NCBI RefSeq assembly: GCF_001468395.1
Contig: NZ_LNSG01000004.1
Coordinates: 62,001-126,000 of the forward strand
DNA: 64,000 nucleotides
From: Sphingopyxis sp. H073
GTDB lineage: Bacteria; Pseudomonadota; Alphaproteobacteria; Sphingomonadales; Sphingomonadaceae
Reading direction: 5' to 3'
Part shown: piece by piece, positions 35,242 through 43,979 of the stretch
Numbering within the stretch: the stretch's first letter is position 1
Layout of the letters: each line of letters begins with the position of its first letter
Notes under the pieces: generated by a model
What the model was told of the DNA's origin: nothing
The model's database searches: none
The model's input: only the letters and a program-made list of their open reading frames with translations
Made by a program: the position numbers and the translations under genes

Positions 35242-35769
35242 TCAGGCGGCCAGTGCCGGCGCAGACCCAGGTCCGAACATCACTGCGCATTGTGCCGGAT
35301 TCATGAAATCGCGATAGCGTGCGGCATCGACGCTGGTCAGGACTTCGACGAGGGTCATATTGTCGATCCAGAGCTCGATCAGGCCGAAAACGCCGCCCCG
35401 TTCGCAGCGGATCGCCCGAATTCCCGCTTCCCGCGCCAGCGCGAAAATCTGTTCGTCATCGAGGCCCGTGACGATGGCGATATGGAAGGCTGACGGGCGC
35501 ATAGGGTGGCCATCGGAAATAATCTGATCCTCCCACGGCATCTGCGCCGGTTCCTCGGGAACGAGCAGAGGGTCGGCTTCCCCGACGCCGGGATGATGAG
35601 CGATGCCGACGGGATAGACCTCCACGGCCGTTCCCGACCCATCGCGCGCAACGGCGATCCACGCGCCCGGAACGACAGGAAATGTGAAAGCCTGTCCATC
35701 GATGAGGGCCGAGAACAAAAGCGCGGTCGCTTGAGGGTCGGCGGAGGGAATCGAAACATGGGCAATCAT
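35242..35769 (-). CDS. glyoxalase/VOC-like protein
   Basis: A 175-residue protein with two beta-alpha-beta units typical of the VOC/glyoxalase fold (MIAHVSIPSADPQATALLFS..., then PSAFHIAIVTGLDDEQIFALAREAG). His4 and His near 98 occupy usual metal-ligand positions, but a third ligand is not obvious. ATG at 35769 overlaps the stop of the TetR gene by 4 bases, so the two are one transcript; the TetR protein probably controls it. Confidence 0.75.
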   Translation of the reverse strand: MIAHVSIPSADPQATALLFSALIDGQAFTFPVVPGAWIAVARDGSGTAVEVYPVGIAHHPGVGEADPLLVPEEPAQMPWEDQIISDGHPMRPSAFHIAIVTGLDDEQIFALAREAGIRAIRCERGGVFGLIELWIDNMTLVEVLTSVDAARYRDFMNPAQCAVMFGPGSAPALAA

Positions 35770-36377
35770 TTCATAGGATCCTTGATTTGTTCTAGAATCA
35801 GTTCGATCAGCCAGCGCGTGGCCTCGGCCGCTTCGGCGCCGTGCAAGTCCCACTGCTCGCGCAGCGAGGCCCAGGCATAGGCACTGTGGAGAAGCTGGAG
35901 CAGCGCGGCGACTTGCCGCTTGCGCTTGCCTTCAAGCTCGGGCGCGGCATCCGCCACAATGGCAAGAAAGGCTTCCTGTCGTTCCCCGTTCAGCGCGGCG
36001 CGCATTTCGCGTCCCTGTGGCGTCGCGATGGCGGCGATGATCTGGGGGGCGACCCGATCGAAGCCCGCATAGAGTTTGTCGTGCTGGCCCCGGAGCTCGC
36101 CGACGCTCGTCGGCATACCGATCCCGGGCCCCATCCGGGCGTTGATGCGTTCCCATATGCCACGCAGCAAGGCTTCGCGATTGGGGAAGTGGCGATAGAC
36201 CGTCATTTCGGTAACCGCCGCACGCTCTGCAACCGCCCTGAACGTAATGGCGCTCTGGTCCCCGTCCTCGCCAAGCAGCCCGGCGGCGGCGTCGCAAATC
36301 CGTTCGCGGGTCAGCGCCGTCTGCGCCCTGCGCAGCGAAGGCTTGGTCGGTTCAATTGATGTTTGTTCTGATACCAC
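35766..36377 (-). CDS. TetR/AcrR family transcriptional regulator
   Basis: About 203 residues. The helix-turn-helix is at about 18-65 (TRERICDAAAGLL...ITFRAVAERAAVTEMTVYRHFPNREALLRGI), followed by an all-helical ligand domain. The start is uncertain: GTG at 36377 is chosen because a promoter and a palindromic operator lie just upstream; a GTG at 36428 would place the operator inside the coding region. First gene of a two-gene operon with the VOC protein. Ligand unknown. Confidence 0.8.
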   Translation of the reverse strand: MVSEQTSIEPTKPSLRRAQTALTRERICDAAAGLLGEDGDQSAITFRAVAERAAVTEMTVYRHFPNREALLRGIWERINARMGPGIGMPTSVGELRGQHDKLYAGFDRVAPQIIAAIATPQGREMRAALNGERQEAFLAIVADAAPELEGKRKRQVAALLQLLHSAYAWASLREQWDLHGAEAAEATRWLIELILEQIKDPMK

Positions 36378-36382
36378 AATGA

Positions 36383-36417
36383 TAGTTTTACTAACGTCAA
36401 TATGGCTCCTGGTCAAG
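36383..36417 (-). promoter_or_regulatory. TetR promoter with overlapping operator
   Basis: On the minus strand TTGACC (36417-36412), 17 bases, TAGTAA (36394-36389) form a promoter. The -10 overlaps the inverted repeat TAGTTTTACTA (36383-36393, plus strand), four matching bases either side of a 3-base centre. This is the usual layout of TetR autorepression. A start at GTG 36377 would leave almost no leader. Confidence 0.45.
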
Positions 36418-36503
36418 CCACGTGGCACGCCCGGCAGAGGAACGGCACGGCGCAGCGGCCGATCAAAGCGGCCTTGCGAGGAATTCAGACGATAAAAAGG
36501 GGA

Positions 36504-36577
36504 TGGAGCGGGTAGCGGGAATCGAACCCGCCTAGCTAGCTTGGAAGGCTAGAGCATTACCACTATGCTATACCCGC
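36504..36577 (-). tRNA. tRNA-Gly (anticodon TCC)
   Basis: Cloverleaf on the minus strand: acceptor GCGGGTA pairs with TACCCGC, anticodon stem CTAGC/GCTAG with loop CTTCCAA (anticodon TCC), and T arm GCGGG-TTCGATT-CCCGC. Discriminator T at 36507 is followed by an encoded CCA (36506-36504). Reads GGA/GGG glycine codons. No integrase or duplicated end nearby, so there is no sign that it serves as an attachment site. Confidence 0.96.
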
Positions 36578-36647
36578 ATCTCCAAGGTCGGCGGCGATTG
36601 CCAGTTTGACCGCGCGGCGTCAAGCGCGCCCTTGCACGGAACATTGA

Positions 36648-36662
36648 GAACATTTCGGCAAC
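36648..36662 (+). promoter_or_regulatory. candidate LexA box before dinB
   Basis: GAACATTTCGGCAAC matches the alphaproteobacterial SOS box GAACN7GAAC with one mismatch (CAAC for GAAC) and lies 16 bases upstream of the dinB GTG. A further GAAC at 36639 makes the area GAAC-rich. SOS control of dinB is expected from the family. Confidence 0.35.
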
Positions 36663-36678
36663 ATGCTAGACCATCGGC

Positions 36679-37806
36679 GTGAAAAATGGCGAAGATCCAG
36701 TTCCCAACGACGGGCCCGACCCGCCCGTTCGCAAGATCATCCATGTCGACATGGATGCCTTTTACGCGTCGGTCGAACAGCGCGACGATCCGGCACTCCG
36801 CGGCAAGCCCGTCGCAGTCGGCGGCTCGTCGCGGCGCGGCGTCGTCGCCGCCGCCAGCTATGAAGCGCGCAAGTTCGGGGTGCGATCAGCGATGCCCAGC
36901 ATCACCGCGAAGCGCCAGTGCCCCGACCTCATCTTCGTGCCCCCCCGCTTCGAGGTCTATCGCGACATCTCCCACCAAATTCGCGCGATCTTCCGCGACT
37001 ATGCCGACGAGGTCGAGCCGTTGTCACTCGACGAAGCCTATCTCGACGTCAGCCGCGACAAGGCCGGACTCGGCAGCGCAACCGCGACCGCGAAGCTGAT
37101 CCGCCGGCGGATCCGCGAGGAGACGGGGCTCACCGCCTCGGCCGGCGTCTCGTACAACAAGTTCATCGCCAAACTCGCATCGGACCAGAACAAGCCCGAC
37201 GGGCTGACCGTCATTCGCCCCGGCGAAGGCGCGGCCTTCGTGCAGACGCTGTCGATACGCCGCTTTCACGGCATCGGCCCGGTGACCGCGGCGAAGATGG
37301 AGGGACTCGGCATCTTTTCCGGCGCCGATCTCGCGGCGAAGGACATGGCCTGGCTTGCCGAGAATTTCGGAAACAGCGCAGAGTGGCTCCACAATCTGGC
37401 GCGCGGAATTGATCATCGGCGGGTGAAATCGAACCGGCCGCTGAAGTCGCTCGGCGGCGAGCGCACCTTCTTCAACGACCTGATCACCGACACCGAGATC
37501 CGCGAGGCGCTGGCGCATGTCTGCACCGTGGTGTGGGACCGCGCGGCAAAGAAAGGCGCGCGCGGGCGGACCGTGACGCTGAAACTGCGCTACGCCGATT
37601 TTCAGACCATTACGCGCGCGCGGACCGTTCCCGCGCCGATCGTCGACGGCACGGCGCTGCTCGCCGCAGGCGAGGCGATCCTGGCCCCGCTGCTGCCGAC
37701 CGGGCAGGGCATCCGGCTGCTCGGCATCACGCTGAGCAAGTTCGAGGGCGAAGAGGATGAGGAAGCGGCAGAAGCCGCACCCGCCGATCTCCTCAGCCTG
37801 CTCTGA
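36679..37806 (+). CDS. dinB: DNA polymerase IV (Y family)
   Basis: Error-prone translesion polymerase. At 375 residues it has HVDMDAFYASVEQ near 22 (first catalytic Asp), SLDEAYLDVS near 115 (catalytic Asp-Glu), GVSYNKFIAKLASDQNKPDGL near 155, a helix-hairpin-helix IRRFHGIGPVTA near 195 and the little-finger domain after 260. The C-terminal ADLLSLL resembles a beta-clamp-binding motif. Start GTG at 36679, 16 bases after a LexA-like box. Confidence 0.93.
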   Translation: MKNGEDPVPNDGPDPPVRKIIHVDMDAFYASVEQRDDPALRGKPVAVGGSSRRGVVAAASYEARKFGVRSAMPSITAKRQCPDLIFVPPRFEVYRDISHQIRAIFRDYADEVEPLSLDEAYLDVSRDKAGLGSATATAKLIRRRIREETGLTASAGVSYNKFIAKLASDQNKPDGLTVIRPGEGAAFVQTLSIRRFHGIGPVTAAKMEGLGIFSGADLAAKDMAWLAENFGNSAEWLHNLARGIDHRRVKSNRPLKSLGGERTFFNDLITDTEIREALAHVCTVVWDRAAKKGARGRTVTLKLRYADFQTITRARTVPAPIVDGTALLAAGEAILAPLLPTGQGIRLLGITLSKFEGEEDEEAAEAAPADLLSLL

Positions 37807-38039
37807 CATCCACCCCGCGATCGCCCGCCGCGGGATAGTGTGCCATCGCTGGCCGCCTTTATCGCCAAGGCGAAATTAACGCCGATTCTCGTCGCGATTA
37901 GCGCACGCCGACCCTGTCTTTGCCTTGACCGGGCCGGGGGCGGAGCGCAGCCCTCGCCGCGGACGAACATGAGGTCGCATCGCTGCCCGCCCCCTCAAAG
38001 GGCAGCACGTCCGGTTTTCTGACAAACTGGAGAGACATC

Positions 38040-38456
38040 ATGGCCAAGCAACCCAAAAGGCTCGAGAAAAAGATCGAAATTGTGGAAGGCAAGAACTTCC
38101 ACAAGGAGCTGAAGATCGAGAAAATCGAAAAGATCGAGCACAAGGAACTGAAGCACGAAAAGCTCGAAAAGAATGAGCTCAAGGAGAACAAGAACGAGAA
38201 GATCGAGCACAAGGAATTCAAGGAGTTCAAAGAGTTCAAGGAGCATGGCGAAAAGCCGATCAAGGAAAAGGACGGCAAGGAACTCGTCGAAAATCCCGGC
38301 GACATCTTCGACCCCGTGCTCCAGATCGAGGCGCTGAAGGCGCATCTCGAACAGCTCGAAAAGGCCGCCGTCGAAGTCCGGCACTTCATCGAAAGCGCCG
38401 AACGTCCCGACCTGGGCGAGGGTGCGCTCAAGAATGAAAAGGACAAGAGCGGCTGA
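38040..38456 (+). CDS. Lys/Glu-rich repetitive protein, possible substrate of the adjacent ATP-grasp ligase
   Basis: A 138-residue hydrophilic protein with no signal peptide and no recognised family. Residues 1-80 hold 24 Lys and 20 Glu in irregular repeats of KE[LF]K, EKIEK and IEHKE[LF]K (the last at 32-38 and 55-61); there is no Ser, Thr or Cys before Ser119. Residues about 88-120 (DIFDPVLQIEALKAHLEQLE...) form an amphipathic helix. ATG at 38040 follows GGAGAG. The next gene begins 21 bases later and the three genes to 40219 look like one operon. It could be an acceptor for Lys-Glu crosslinks made by the ligase; alternatively it is only a charged coiled-coil protein. Confidence 0.75.
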   Translation: MAKQPKRLEKKIEIVEGKNFHKELKIEKIEKIEHKELKHEKLEKNELKENKNEKIEHKEFKEFKEFKEHGEKPIKEKDGKELVENPGDIFDPVLQIEALKAHLEQLEKAAVEVRHFIESAERPDLGEGALKNEKDKSG

Positions 38457-38477
38457 CACGGGGCGGAGGCACCGGCA

Positions 38478-39233
38478 ATGAAGCCCCTGCTCATCCTGTA
38501 TGAAGAGTATGACCTGTCCGCGGCATGGCTCGCGGACAGGCTCCGCGCCCGCGGCCGCGCGGTCCGCGCGCTGACCGCCGCGACGCTCGGTACCGAAACG
38601 CTGCGCTGGCATCACCGGCTCGGAGCGGGCGGCGTCGATTTCATCCTCACCCATTCGAACGGGCAAACCCTGTCGCCGGACGATTGCGGCGGCGTGGTCA
38701 ACCGCCTCCACTATCTTCCCCTCGCACTGCTCGCGCGCATCGGCGGCGAAGACGAGGATTATGCGCGCAGTGAGCTTTATGCGCTGTTCCTGAGCTGGAT
38801 GGCGGCGCTCCCCACCCCCATCCTCAATCCGCCGACGCCGCAGGGGCTCGCAGGCAACTGGCGCCATCCGTCGGCCTGGACGATACTTGCGCAGGCGGCC
38901 GGACTGCCCGTGGTGGCGTGGCGGCAGGACAGCGCGGGCGAGCCCGAACGCGACTGGACGATCGCCGAGCAACCCGGCGAGATTTGCGTGGTGGCGGTCG
39001 GTGGCCGGCTGGTGCAACCGGGCTGGCCCGCCACGATCGATCTGACTGCGGCGGTCGAGCATGGCTGCATCGCGCTCGCGCGCGCGGCGGGCGTCGGCCT
39101 GCTCGGCGTGCGCCTGATCCCCGACGACGCCATTCCGGAAGGTTGGCGCTTCGTCGGCGCCAACCTGCTCCCCGATCTCGCCGCCGGCGGCGAACCGATG
39201 GTCGACGCCATCGACGCGGCCTTTGCGTCATGA
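38478..39233 (+). CDS. truncated, probably inactive ATP-grasp relative
   Basis: A 251-residue protein, similar in plan to the ligase that follows it but about 80 residues shorter. Residues 5-115 resemble a pre-ATP-grasp domain (VVNRLHYLPLAL, then SELYALFLSWMAALPTPILNPP like MvdD-type linkers). EICVVAVGGRLVQPGWP near 168 corresponds to DIRVHVVGEDVHATEI in the ligase. LARAAGVGLLGVRL...FVGANLLPD near 200-233 corresponds to MTAAMGLSLSGIDL...FEVNPSP. The ATP-binding Lys segment is missing and the metal-binding Glu of ExN is replaced by Gly. Probably a non-catalytic partner. Stop and next start overlap (ATGA). Confidence 0.68.
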   Translation: MKPLLILYEEYDLSAAWLADRLRARGRAVRALTAATLGTETLRWHHRLGAGGVDFILTHSNGQTLSPDDCGGVVNRLHYLPLALLARIGGEDEDYARSELYALFLSWMAALPTPILNPPTPQGLAGNWRHPSAWTILAQAAGLPVVAWRQDSAGEPERDWTIAEQPGEICVVAVGGRLVQPGWPATIDLTAAVEHGCIALARAAGVGLLGVRLIPDDAIPEGWRFVGANLLPDLAAGGEPMVDAIDAAFAS

Positions 39234-40219
39234 TCCTGCTCGCCGGCATCCCCAGCGAAACGCCGCTCCGCCTCGTCCGCGAGGCACTCGACGCGCGCGG
39301 CGCCGATTATCGCCTGTTCAACCAGCGCGAGGTCGCCGTCTGCGATTTCGCCTTTCACATCGACGACGGCGGCCTGGACGGCAGGCTTACCCTGGGCAGC
39401 GACCGCATCGCGCTCGGCGACATCGCCGCCGTCTATCATCGGATGATGGACGATAACCGGTTGCCGGAGGTCAAGCCGCTCGCGCCCGATGCCCCGCCGC
39501 GCCGCCGCGCGCGCGCCCTCCACGACGCGCTCTACCGCTGGTTCGAGGTTGCGCCGGCGCGGATCGTCAACAGGTCTGACCCGCAGGGATCGAACATGTC
39601 GAAGCCCTTTCAGGGGCAGATCGTGCGCCGCCACGGCTTCGACATTCCCGAAACGCTGATCAGCAACGATCCCGATGCGGTGCGCGCCTTCCACGCCGAC
39701 CACGGCCCGCTCATCTACAAATCTATCAGCGGGGTACGATCGATCGTCGCCGAGCTCGACGTCACCGACCGCGACCGGCTTGAACGCATTCGCTGGTGCC
39801 CGGTGCAGTTCCAGCAGCGCGTCGCGGGAACCGATATTCGCGTCCATGTCGTCGGCGAGGATGTGCACGCGACCGAGATCGCGAGCGACGGCGTCGACTA
39901 TCGTTATGCATCGCAGCGCGGCGGCCGCACCGACCTTTCGGCGATCACGCTTCCCGACGAGATCGCCGAACGCTGCGTCGCGATGACCGCAGCCATGGGC
40001 CTGTCGCTGTCGGGCATCGACCTGCGCCGGGCCCCCGACGGGCGCTATTATTGCTTCGAGGTCAATCCGAGCCCGGCCTTTTCCTATTACGAGCTCGACA
40101 CCGGCCAGCAGATCGCCGCGTCGATCGCCGCGTTGCTTATGGCCGGGCCGCCGGACTCGCCACCAGTGCGGGCGCAAAACGCCGGATCGCCGCCTGCATC
40201 TTTGGCGACAGCGTCCTGA
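39230..40219 (+). CDS. MvdD-like ATP-grasp ligase (graspetide-synthetase-like)
   Basis: A 329-residue ATP-grasp enzyme. Pre-ATP-grasp domain at about 1-110 (AAVYHRMMDDNRLPE near 66), linker RIVNRSDPQGSNMSKPFQGQ near 111, then GFDIPETLISNDPDAVRAF, LIYKSISG with Lys164, VQFQQRVAGTDIRVHVVGE near 192 with Arg204, GIDLRRAPDGRYYCFEVNPSP with Asp264, Glu277 and Asn279, and TGQQIAASIAALL. The order and wording match microviridin-type ligases that join Glu/Asp side chains to Lys/Ser/Thr. ATG at 39230 overlaps the upstream stop by 4 bases. The 3' end overlaps the convergent 40137 gene by 83 bases. Confidence 0.85.
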   Translation: MILLAGIPSETPLRLVREALDARGADYRLFNQREVAVCDFAFHIDDGGLDGRLTLGSDRIALGDIAAVYHRMMDDNRLPEVKPLAPDAPPRRRARALHDALYRWFEVAPARIVNRSDPQGSNMSKPFQGQIVRRHGFDIPETLISNDPDAVRAFHADHGPLIYKSISGVRSIVAELDVTDRDRLERIRWCPVQFQQRVAGTDIRVHVVGEDVHATEIASDGVDYRYASQRGGRTDLSAITLPDEIAERCVAMTAAMGLSLSGIDLRRAPDGRYYCFEVNPSPAFSYYELDTGQQIAASIAALLMAGPPDSPPVRAQNAGSPPASLATAS

Positions 40220-40625
40220 AATCGCAGCGGATCAGCGTCTCGTCCGATTCCTGTATCTCGTCCTGAAACGGCGCCCCGACGCGATAGAGCGCGCGGCCGG
40301 GGCCAAGCAGCTTGATGCGGAAATAGCCCGCGCCGTCATAGCCGCCGAACTGCATCTGGGTAAAACCGCCCGCGACAGCCCGCGCCTGCGTGATCGGCTC
40401 GAGTTCGGCGGCCGGCCCCATGCTGCCGTTGGGACCGTAATAATAGAGGGCGCCCCAGCGTTTGCCGTCGAATATATAACCGTGACGGACGGCCGTGCAT
40501 TTTTCCGTGTCGTTGGTCCAGAACCCCGGCGCGACCGGAAGCTTGATCCCCTGTGCCGCCACCGGCGCGGTGCCCGCGGCCATCGCCAGCGCCAAAATCC
40601 ATCCGCGCATCGATACCCCCGCCAT
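40137..40625 (-). CDS. exported protein, function unknown
   Basis: A 162-residue secreted protein (signal peptide cleaved near APVAAQG, about residue 25) with GFWTNDTEKCTAVRHGYIFDGKRWGALYYYG and a later Cys in IRCDFRT that may pair with the first. ATG at 40625 is preferred for the AAGG 7 bases upstream; ATG at 40610 is the alternative. It lies 41 bases before prfC on the same strand but is transcribed away from prfC's start. Family not recognised. Confidence 0.65.
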   Translation of the reverse strand: MAGVSMRGWILALAMAAGTAPVAAQGIKLPVAPGFWTNDTEKCTAVRHGYIFDGKRWGALYYYGPNGSMGPAAELEPITQARAVAGGFTQMQFGGYDGAGYFRIKLLGPGRALYRVGAPFQDEIQESDETLIRCDFRTLSPKMQAAIRRFAPALVASPAARP

Positions 40626-40666
40626 GACCGACCTTGACGTCATGGTGCCGGACTTGGCGGACCCGA

Positions 40667-42259
40667 TCAACCCGCGTCGGCGAAAACGCGCTCTTTCGTC
40701 GCGGTGAAACGGATCGCCGGGTGGCGTTGGGTCACATAGCCGACTTCCCACGCATCCTTCGCCATGAAAACCGGCGCGCCGTCGCGGTCGGCGGCGCTGG
40801 CGCCGCGGTGGTCGGCCTGGAAGGCTTTCAGCGCGGCGGGATCGTCGCTCGCGATCCAGCGCGCCGTGTCCCAGGGCGATGCCTCCAGCTTCGCCTCGAC
40901 CTTGTATTCGGCCTCGAGCCGGCTGATCAGCACTTCGAGCTGAAGCTGGCCGACCACCCCGACGATCATGTTCGACCCGATCTCGGGATAGAAGACCTGG
41001 ATGATCCCCTCCTCGGCCATATCGTCGAGCGCCTTGCGAAGCTGCTTGGTCTTGGTCGGATCGACGAGCGCGACGCGGCGCAGGATTTCGGGGGCGAAGT
41101 TCGGCAGGCCCGTGATCGTGATGTCGGTGCGTTCCGACAAAGTATCCCCGACGCGCAAGGTACCGTGGTTCGGAATGCCGATGATGTCGCCGGGATACGC
41201 CTCTTCGGCCATTTCGCGGTCCTGCGCGAGGAACAGCATCGGGCGGCTGATCGCGATCGCCTTGCCCGTCCCGCCCTGCATCAGCCGCATCCCGCGCTCG
41301 AACTTGCCCGAGCACAGACGCATGAAGGCGATGCGGTCGCGGTGCGCCGGGTTCATGTTCGCCTGCACCTTGAAGACGAAGCCGGTGACGGCCTCGTCGT
41401 CGGGCTGTACCGGCGCGGGCTCGGCGGGCTGCGCGCCGGGTCCGGGGGCGTGCGCCGCCAGTGCATTGAGCAGGTCGACGACGCCGAATTCCTTGAGCGC
41501 CGATCCGAAATAGACCGGCGTCAGATCACCATTCCGATACGCCGCCGGGTCAAAGGGCGCATAGCAAGCCGACGCCAGCTCGGTCTCTTCCTTGAGGTAC
41601 GCGAGCGCGTCGGCGCTCAGCTGCGCCGCGAGTGCGTCATCGTCGAGCCCCGTGACGCCGACGCGATCACCCTCATACATGCGCGACGCATCGCCGCCGG
41701 GCTTCATGATCGCGGGATCGACCAGGTCGTAAATCCCCTCGAACTGCCCGCCCATGCCCGCGGGCCAGTTCATCGGGCAAACGTCGAGCGCGAGCCGGTC
41801 AGCGACCTCGTCGAGCAATTCGAACGGCGGCAGGCCTTCGCGGTCGACCTTGTTGACGAAGGTGATGATCGGCACCGAGCGCAGGCGGCAGACCTCGAAC
41901 AGCTTCAGCGTCTGCGGCTCGATGCCTTTTGCGGCGTCGATCACCATGACCGCGCTGTCGACGGCGGTGAGCGTGCGATAGGTATCCTCGCTGAAATCCT
42001 CGTGCCCCGGCGTATCGAGCAGGTTGAAGACGAGCCCGTCATGTTCGAAGGTCATCACCGACGAGGTCACCGAAATCCCGCGCTGCTGCTCGATTTTCAT
42101 CCAGTCCGAGCGCGCGCGCCGCGCCTGGCCGCGCGCCTTGACCTCACCCGCCATATGGATCGCGCCGCCCGCGACGAGGAGTTTCTCGGTCAGCGTCGTC
42201 TTGCCCGCGTCGGGGTGTGAGATGATGGCAAAGGTGCGGCGGTCGGGATGCTTGGACAT
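40667..42259 (-). CDS. prfC: peptide chain release factor 3
   Basis: Translational GTPase that recycles RF1/RF2 after peptide release. The 530-residue length equals typical RF3. G1 SHPDAGKTTL is near residue 15, switch region RARSDWMKIEQQRGISVTSS near 48, G3 DTPGHEDFSEDT near 83 and G4 NKVD near 137, followed by the beta-barrel and C-terminal domains. ATG at 42259 fixes the N-terminus MSKHPDRRTFAIISHPDAG. Divergent from an exported protein. Confidence 0.96.
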   Translation of the reverse strand: MSKHPDRRTFAIISHPDAGKTTLTEKLLVAGGAIHMAGEVKARGQARRARSDWMKIEQQRGISVTSSVMTFEHDGLVFNLLDTPGHEDFSEDTYRTLTAVDSAVMVIDAAKGIEPQTLKLFEVCRLRSVPIITFVNKVDREGLPPFELLDEVADRLALDVCPMNWPAGMGGQFEGIYDLVDPAIMKPGGDASRMYEGDRVGVTGLDDDALAAQLSADALAYLKEETELASACYAPFDPAAYRNGDLTPVYFGSALKEFGVVDLLNALAAHAPGPGAQPAEPAPVQPDDEAVTGFVFKVQANMNPAHRDRIAFMRLCSGKFERGMRLMQGGTGKAIAISRPMLFLAQDREMAEEAYPGDIIGIPNHGTLRVGDTLSERTDITITGLPNFAPEILRRVALVDPTKTKQLRKALDDMAEEGIIQVFYPEIGSNMIVGVVGQLQLEVLISRLEAEYKVEAKLEASPWDTARWIASDDPAALKAFQADHRGASAADRDGAPVFMAKDAWEVGYVTQRHPAIRFTATKERVFADAG

Positions 42260-42336
42260 GGCGCGGGCGCCTAGCAGGGTGCGGGGCAAGTGGAAAGGGG
42301 CTGGCGCGATGCCGTCGCCGCGCGCAGTATCGCACC

Positions 42337-42984
42337 ATGCGCCAGCTTCTCCTCGCCATCGCTCTTCTCGCCGCTCCAGCGATCGCACAGGACAACGCCT
42401 TCGTCGGCGAATATGGCATCGCAGAAGGGCCCGACGTCGGCGGCGGGCTGCTGATCCGCGGCGACGGCCGCTTCCAATATGCGCTCGCGGCAGGCGCGCT
42501 GGACGAACGCGCCGAGGGACGCTGGGAGGCGCGGGGCGACGGCATCTGTCTGACGACCGAACCCAAGCCGGTGCCGCCGGCCTTCGAGAAGGGGGTGCCG
42601 ATCGCGGTCGAGGGCGCCATCCCCACCCTCCTCGTCACCTGGCCGAACGGCGAAGGCATTCCGGGAGTCGATTTTCGTATCGGGTTCGACAGCGGCGATC
42701 CCGCCGAAGGCTATACCCAATATTATGGCTGGACGATGCCCGAAGACGACCATCGCTTGCCGCGCTGGGTCGAGGTGAGCGAGCCGATCCACGGCGTTAC
42801 CGCACCGCGCTTCGAGCTGTCCGGCGCCGACCGCGGGAAGCTTCGCCTGACGCTAATCCCCAATGATATCGGCGTCGTCGATATGGAGAGTGCATGCGTC
42901 GAAAAAACGGATCGCGGCGTCGTCCTGCACCGCAGGGACGGCGACATCCGTTTCGTGCGATTGGGGAGCGAGAGAGGCGAATAA
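42337..42984 (+). CDS. exported beta-rich protein, function unknown
   Basis: A 215-residue secreted protein: signal peptide cleaved near APAIAQD (residue 18), then a largely beta-strand body (GEYGIAEGPDVGGGLLIRGDGRFQY, then EGRWEARGDGICLTTEPKP). Two Cys (about 71 and 187) could form a disulfide. No named family recognised. It ends 22 bases from the convergent dioxygenase operon and is divergent from prfC. Confidence 0.7.
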   Translation: MRQLLLAIALLAAPAIAQDNAFVGEYGIAEGPDVGGGLLIRGDGRFQYALAAGALDERAEGRWEARGDGICLTTEPKPVPPAFEKGVPIAVEGAIPTLLVTWPNGEGIPGVDFRIGFDSGDPAEGYTQYYGWTMPEDDHRLPRWVEVSEPIHGVTAPRFELSGADRGKLRLTLIPNDIGVVDMESACVEKTDRGVVLHRRDGDIRFVRLGSERGE

Positions 42985-43006
42985 GTGATGGCGTTCGCCC
43001 TCGTCG

Positions 43007-43975
<969 letters not shown>

Positions 43976-43979
<4 letters not shown>

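Noticed and set aside
36504..36577. tRNA-Gly as an integration site
   Set aside because: No integrase, no duplicated tRNA end and no composition change on either side.
36638..36642. GGAAC as a general-stress (EcfG) -35 element for dinB
   Set aside because: No matching CGTT -10 at 16-17 bases; the LexA-like GAACN7CAAC reading explains the bases better.
37810..38039. Small ORF (about 60 codons) between dinB and the Lys/Glu gene
   Set aside because: No ribosome site, Arg/Pro shadow composition; the stretch shows no convincing gene and only a GGAGAG site for the next gene.
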